Positions 5,360 through 5,542 of a DNA stretch of 5,542 bases are shown in pieces. A program made the translations under genes and the position numbers. The DNA comes from Desulfarculus sp. (lineage in GTDB: Bacteria; Desulfobacterota; Desulfarculia; Desulfarculales; Desulfarculaceae), in contig JAIUYB010000190.1 in NCBI GenBank assembly GCA_020216625.1, positions 1 to 5,542 of the forward strand. The letters are read 5' to 3'. Numbering within the stretch: position 1 is the first letter of the stretch; each line of letters opens with the position of its first letter. The notes under the pieces are model-generated. The model was not told the origin of the DNA and ran no database searches. It saw nothing but the letters and a program-made list of their open reading frames with translations.

Positions 5360-5542
5360 TCAGGATTGGCTGATGGGGATGGCCTTTTTGGTCAGATAGG
5401 TGGCGTGGCTGATGCCCAACAATCCCACCATGCCGGCGTCCAGGGCCGGAAACTGGTTGATGAAGGCGGCCTTGGTCCCGAAGACGGCGCCCAGGTTGAT
5501 GGCATAGGCCACTCCCACCACCAGGGTGAAGAAGAACATCTG
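5360..5542 (-). CDS. Membrane protein of unknown function, C-terminal 60 residues
   Basis: The minus strand is open from the window edge to a TGA at 5362-5360 and encodes 60 residues starting QMFFFTLVVGVAYAINLGAV. Residues 3-21 are a continuous hydrophobic stretch consistent with a membrane helix. A second moderately hydrophobic segment contains FPALDAGMVGLLGISHATYL (31-50) and is followed by a short polar tail with two lysines. The LLGISHATYLTKKA ending recalls the C-termini of several uncharacterised bacterial multi-pass membrane proteins, but I cannot name a family or function. The N-terminal part lies beyond the window. The gene converges on dch and marks the 3' boundary of the ring-cleavage unit. 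Third-position G/C bias matches the neighbours, supporting a real coding region. Confidence 0.7.
   Translation of the reverse strand, partial: QMFFFTLVVGVAYAINLGAVFGTKAAFINQFPALDAGMVGLLGISHATYLTKKAIPISQS

Overview
The window comes from a high-GC bacterium with strong G/C preference at third codon positions. Its core is a four-gene unit for the lower (ring-opening) branch of anaerobic benzoyl-CoA degradation. Genes of this kind occur in denitrifying, iron-reducing, sulfate-reducing and syntrophic aromatic degraders. GC content, the GC-rich intergenic palindromes and the style of the neighbouring genes make me favour a deltaproteobacterial lineage (Desulfarculus-like), but that is an impression, not a demonstrated placement.

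Layout. Bases 1-243 (minus) hold the N-terminal part of a nitronate monooxygenase/FabK-like flavoprotein. Bases 298-972 (minus) hold a stand-alone HD-GYP protein that probably shares its transcript. Bases 973-1231 are a relatively AT-rich divergent control region. It has a candidate promoter on each strand, a 21-bp imperfect dyad over the predicted rightward start site, and a leader stem-loop. On the plus strand follow an SDR-family dehydrogenase (1232-1984), had (2057-3175), oah/bamA (3284-4423) and dch/bamR (4549-5313). A hairpin with candidate terminator function follows dch, and beyond it lies the C-terminal end of a convergent membrane protein (5360-5542, minus).

How the genes work together. 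Dch hydrates the cyclohexadienoyl-CoA made by benzoyl-CoA reductase to 6-hydroxycyclohex-1-ene-1-carbonyl-CoA. Had oxidises the alcohol to the 6-oxo compound. Oah adds water and opens the ring to 3-hydroxypimelyl-CoA. The SDR could oxidise that 3-hydroxyacyl-CoA or duplicate the Had step; this is inference. Benzoyl-CoA reductase, transporters and the thiolase steps are not in the window. Because the unit is bounded by a divergent gene and a convergent gene, they must lie elsewhere.

I see no wholly new system. The points most worth a second look are the non-acidic cofactor position in Had together with an NADP-type SDR, the operator-like dyad, and strong stem-loops in every gap of the unit, including a long palindromic element just upstream of the dch start.
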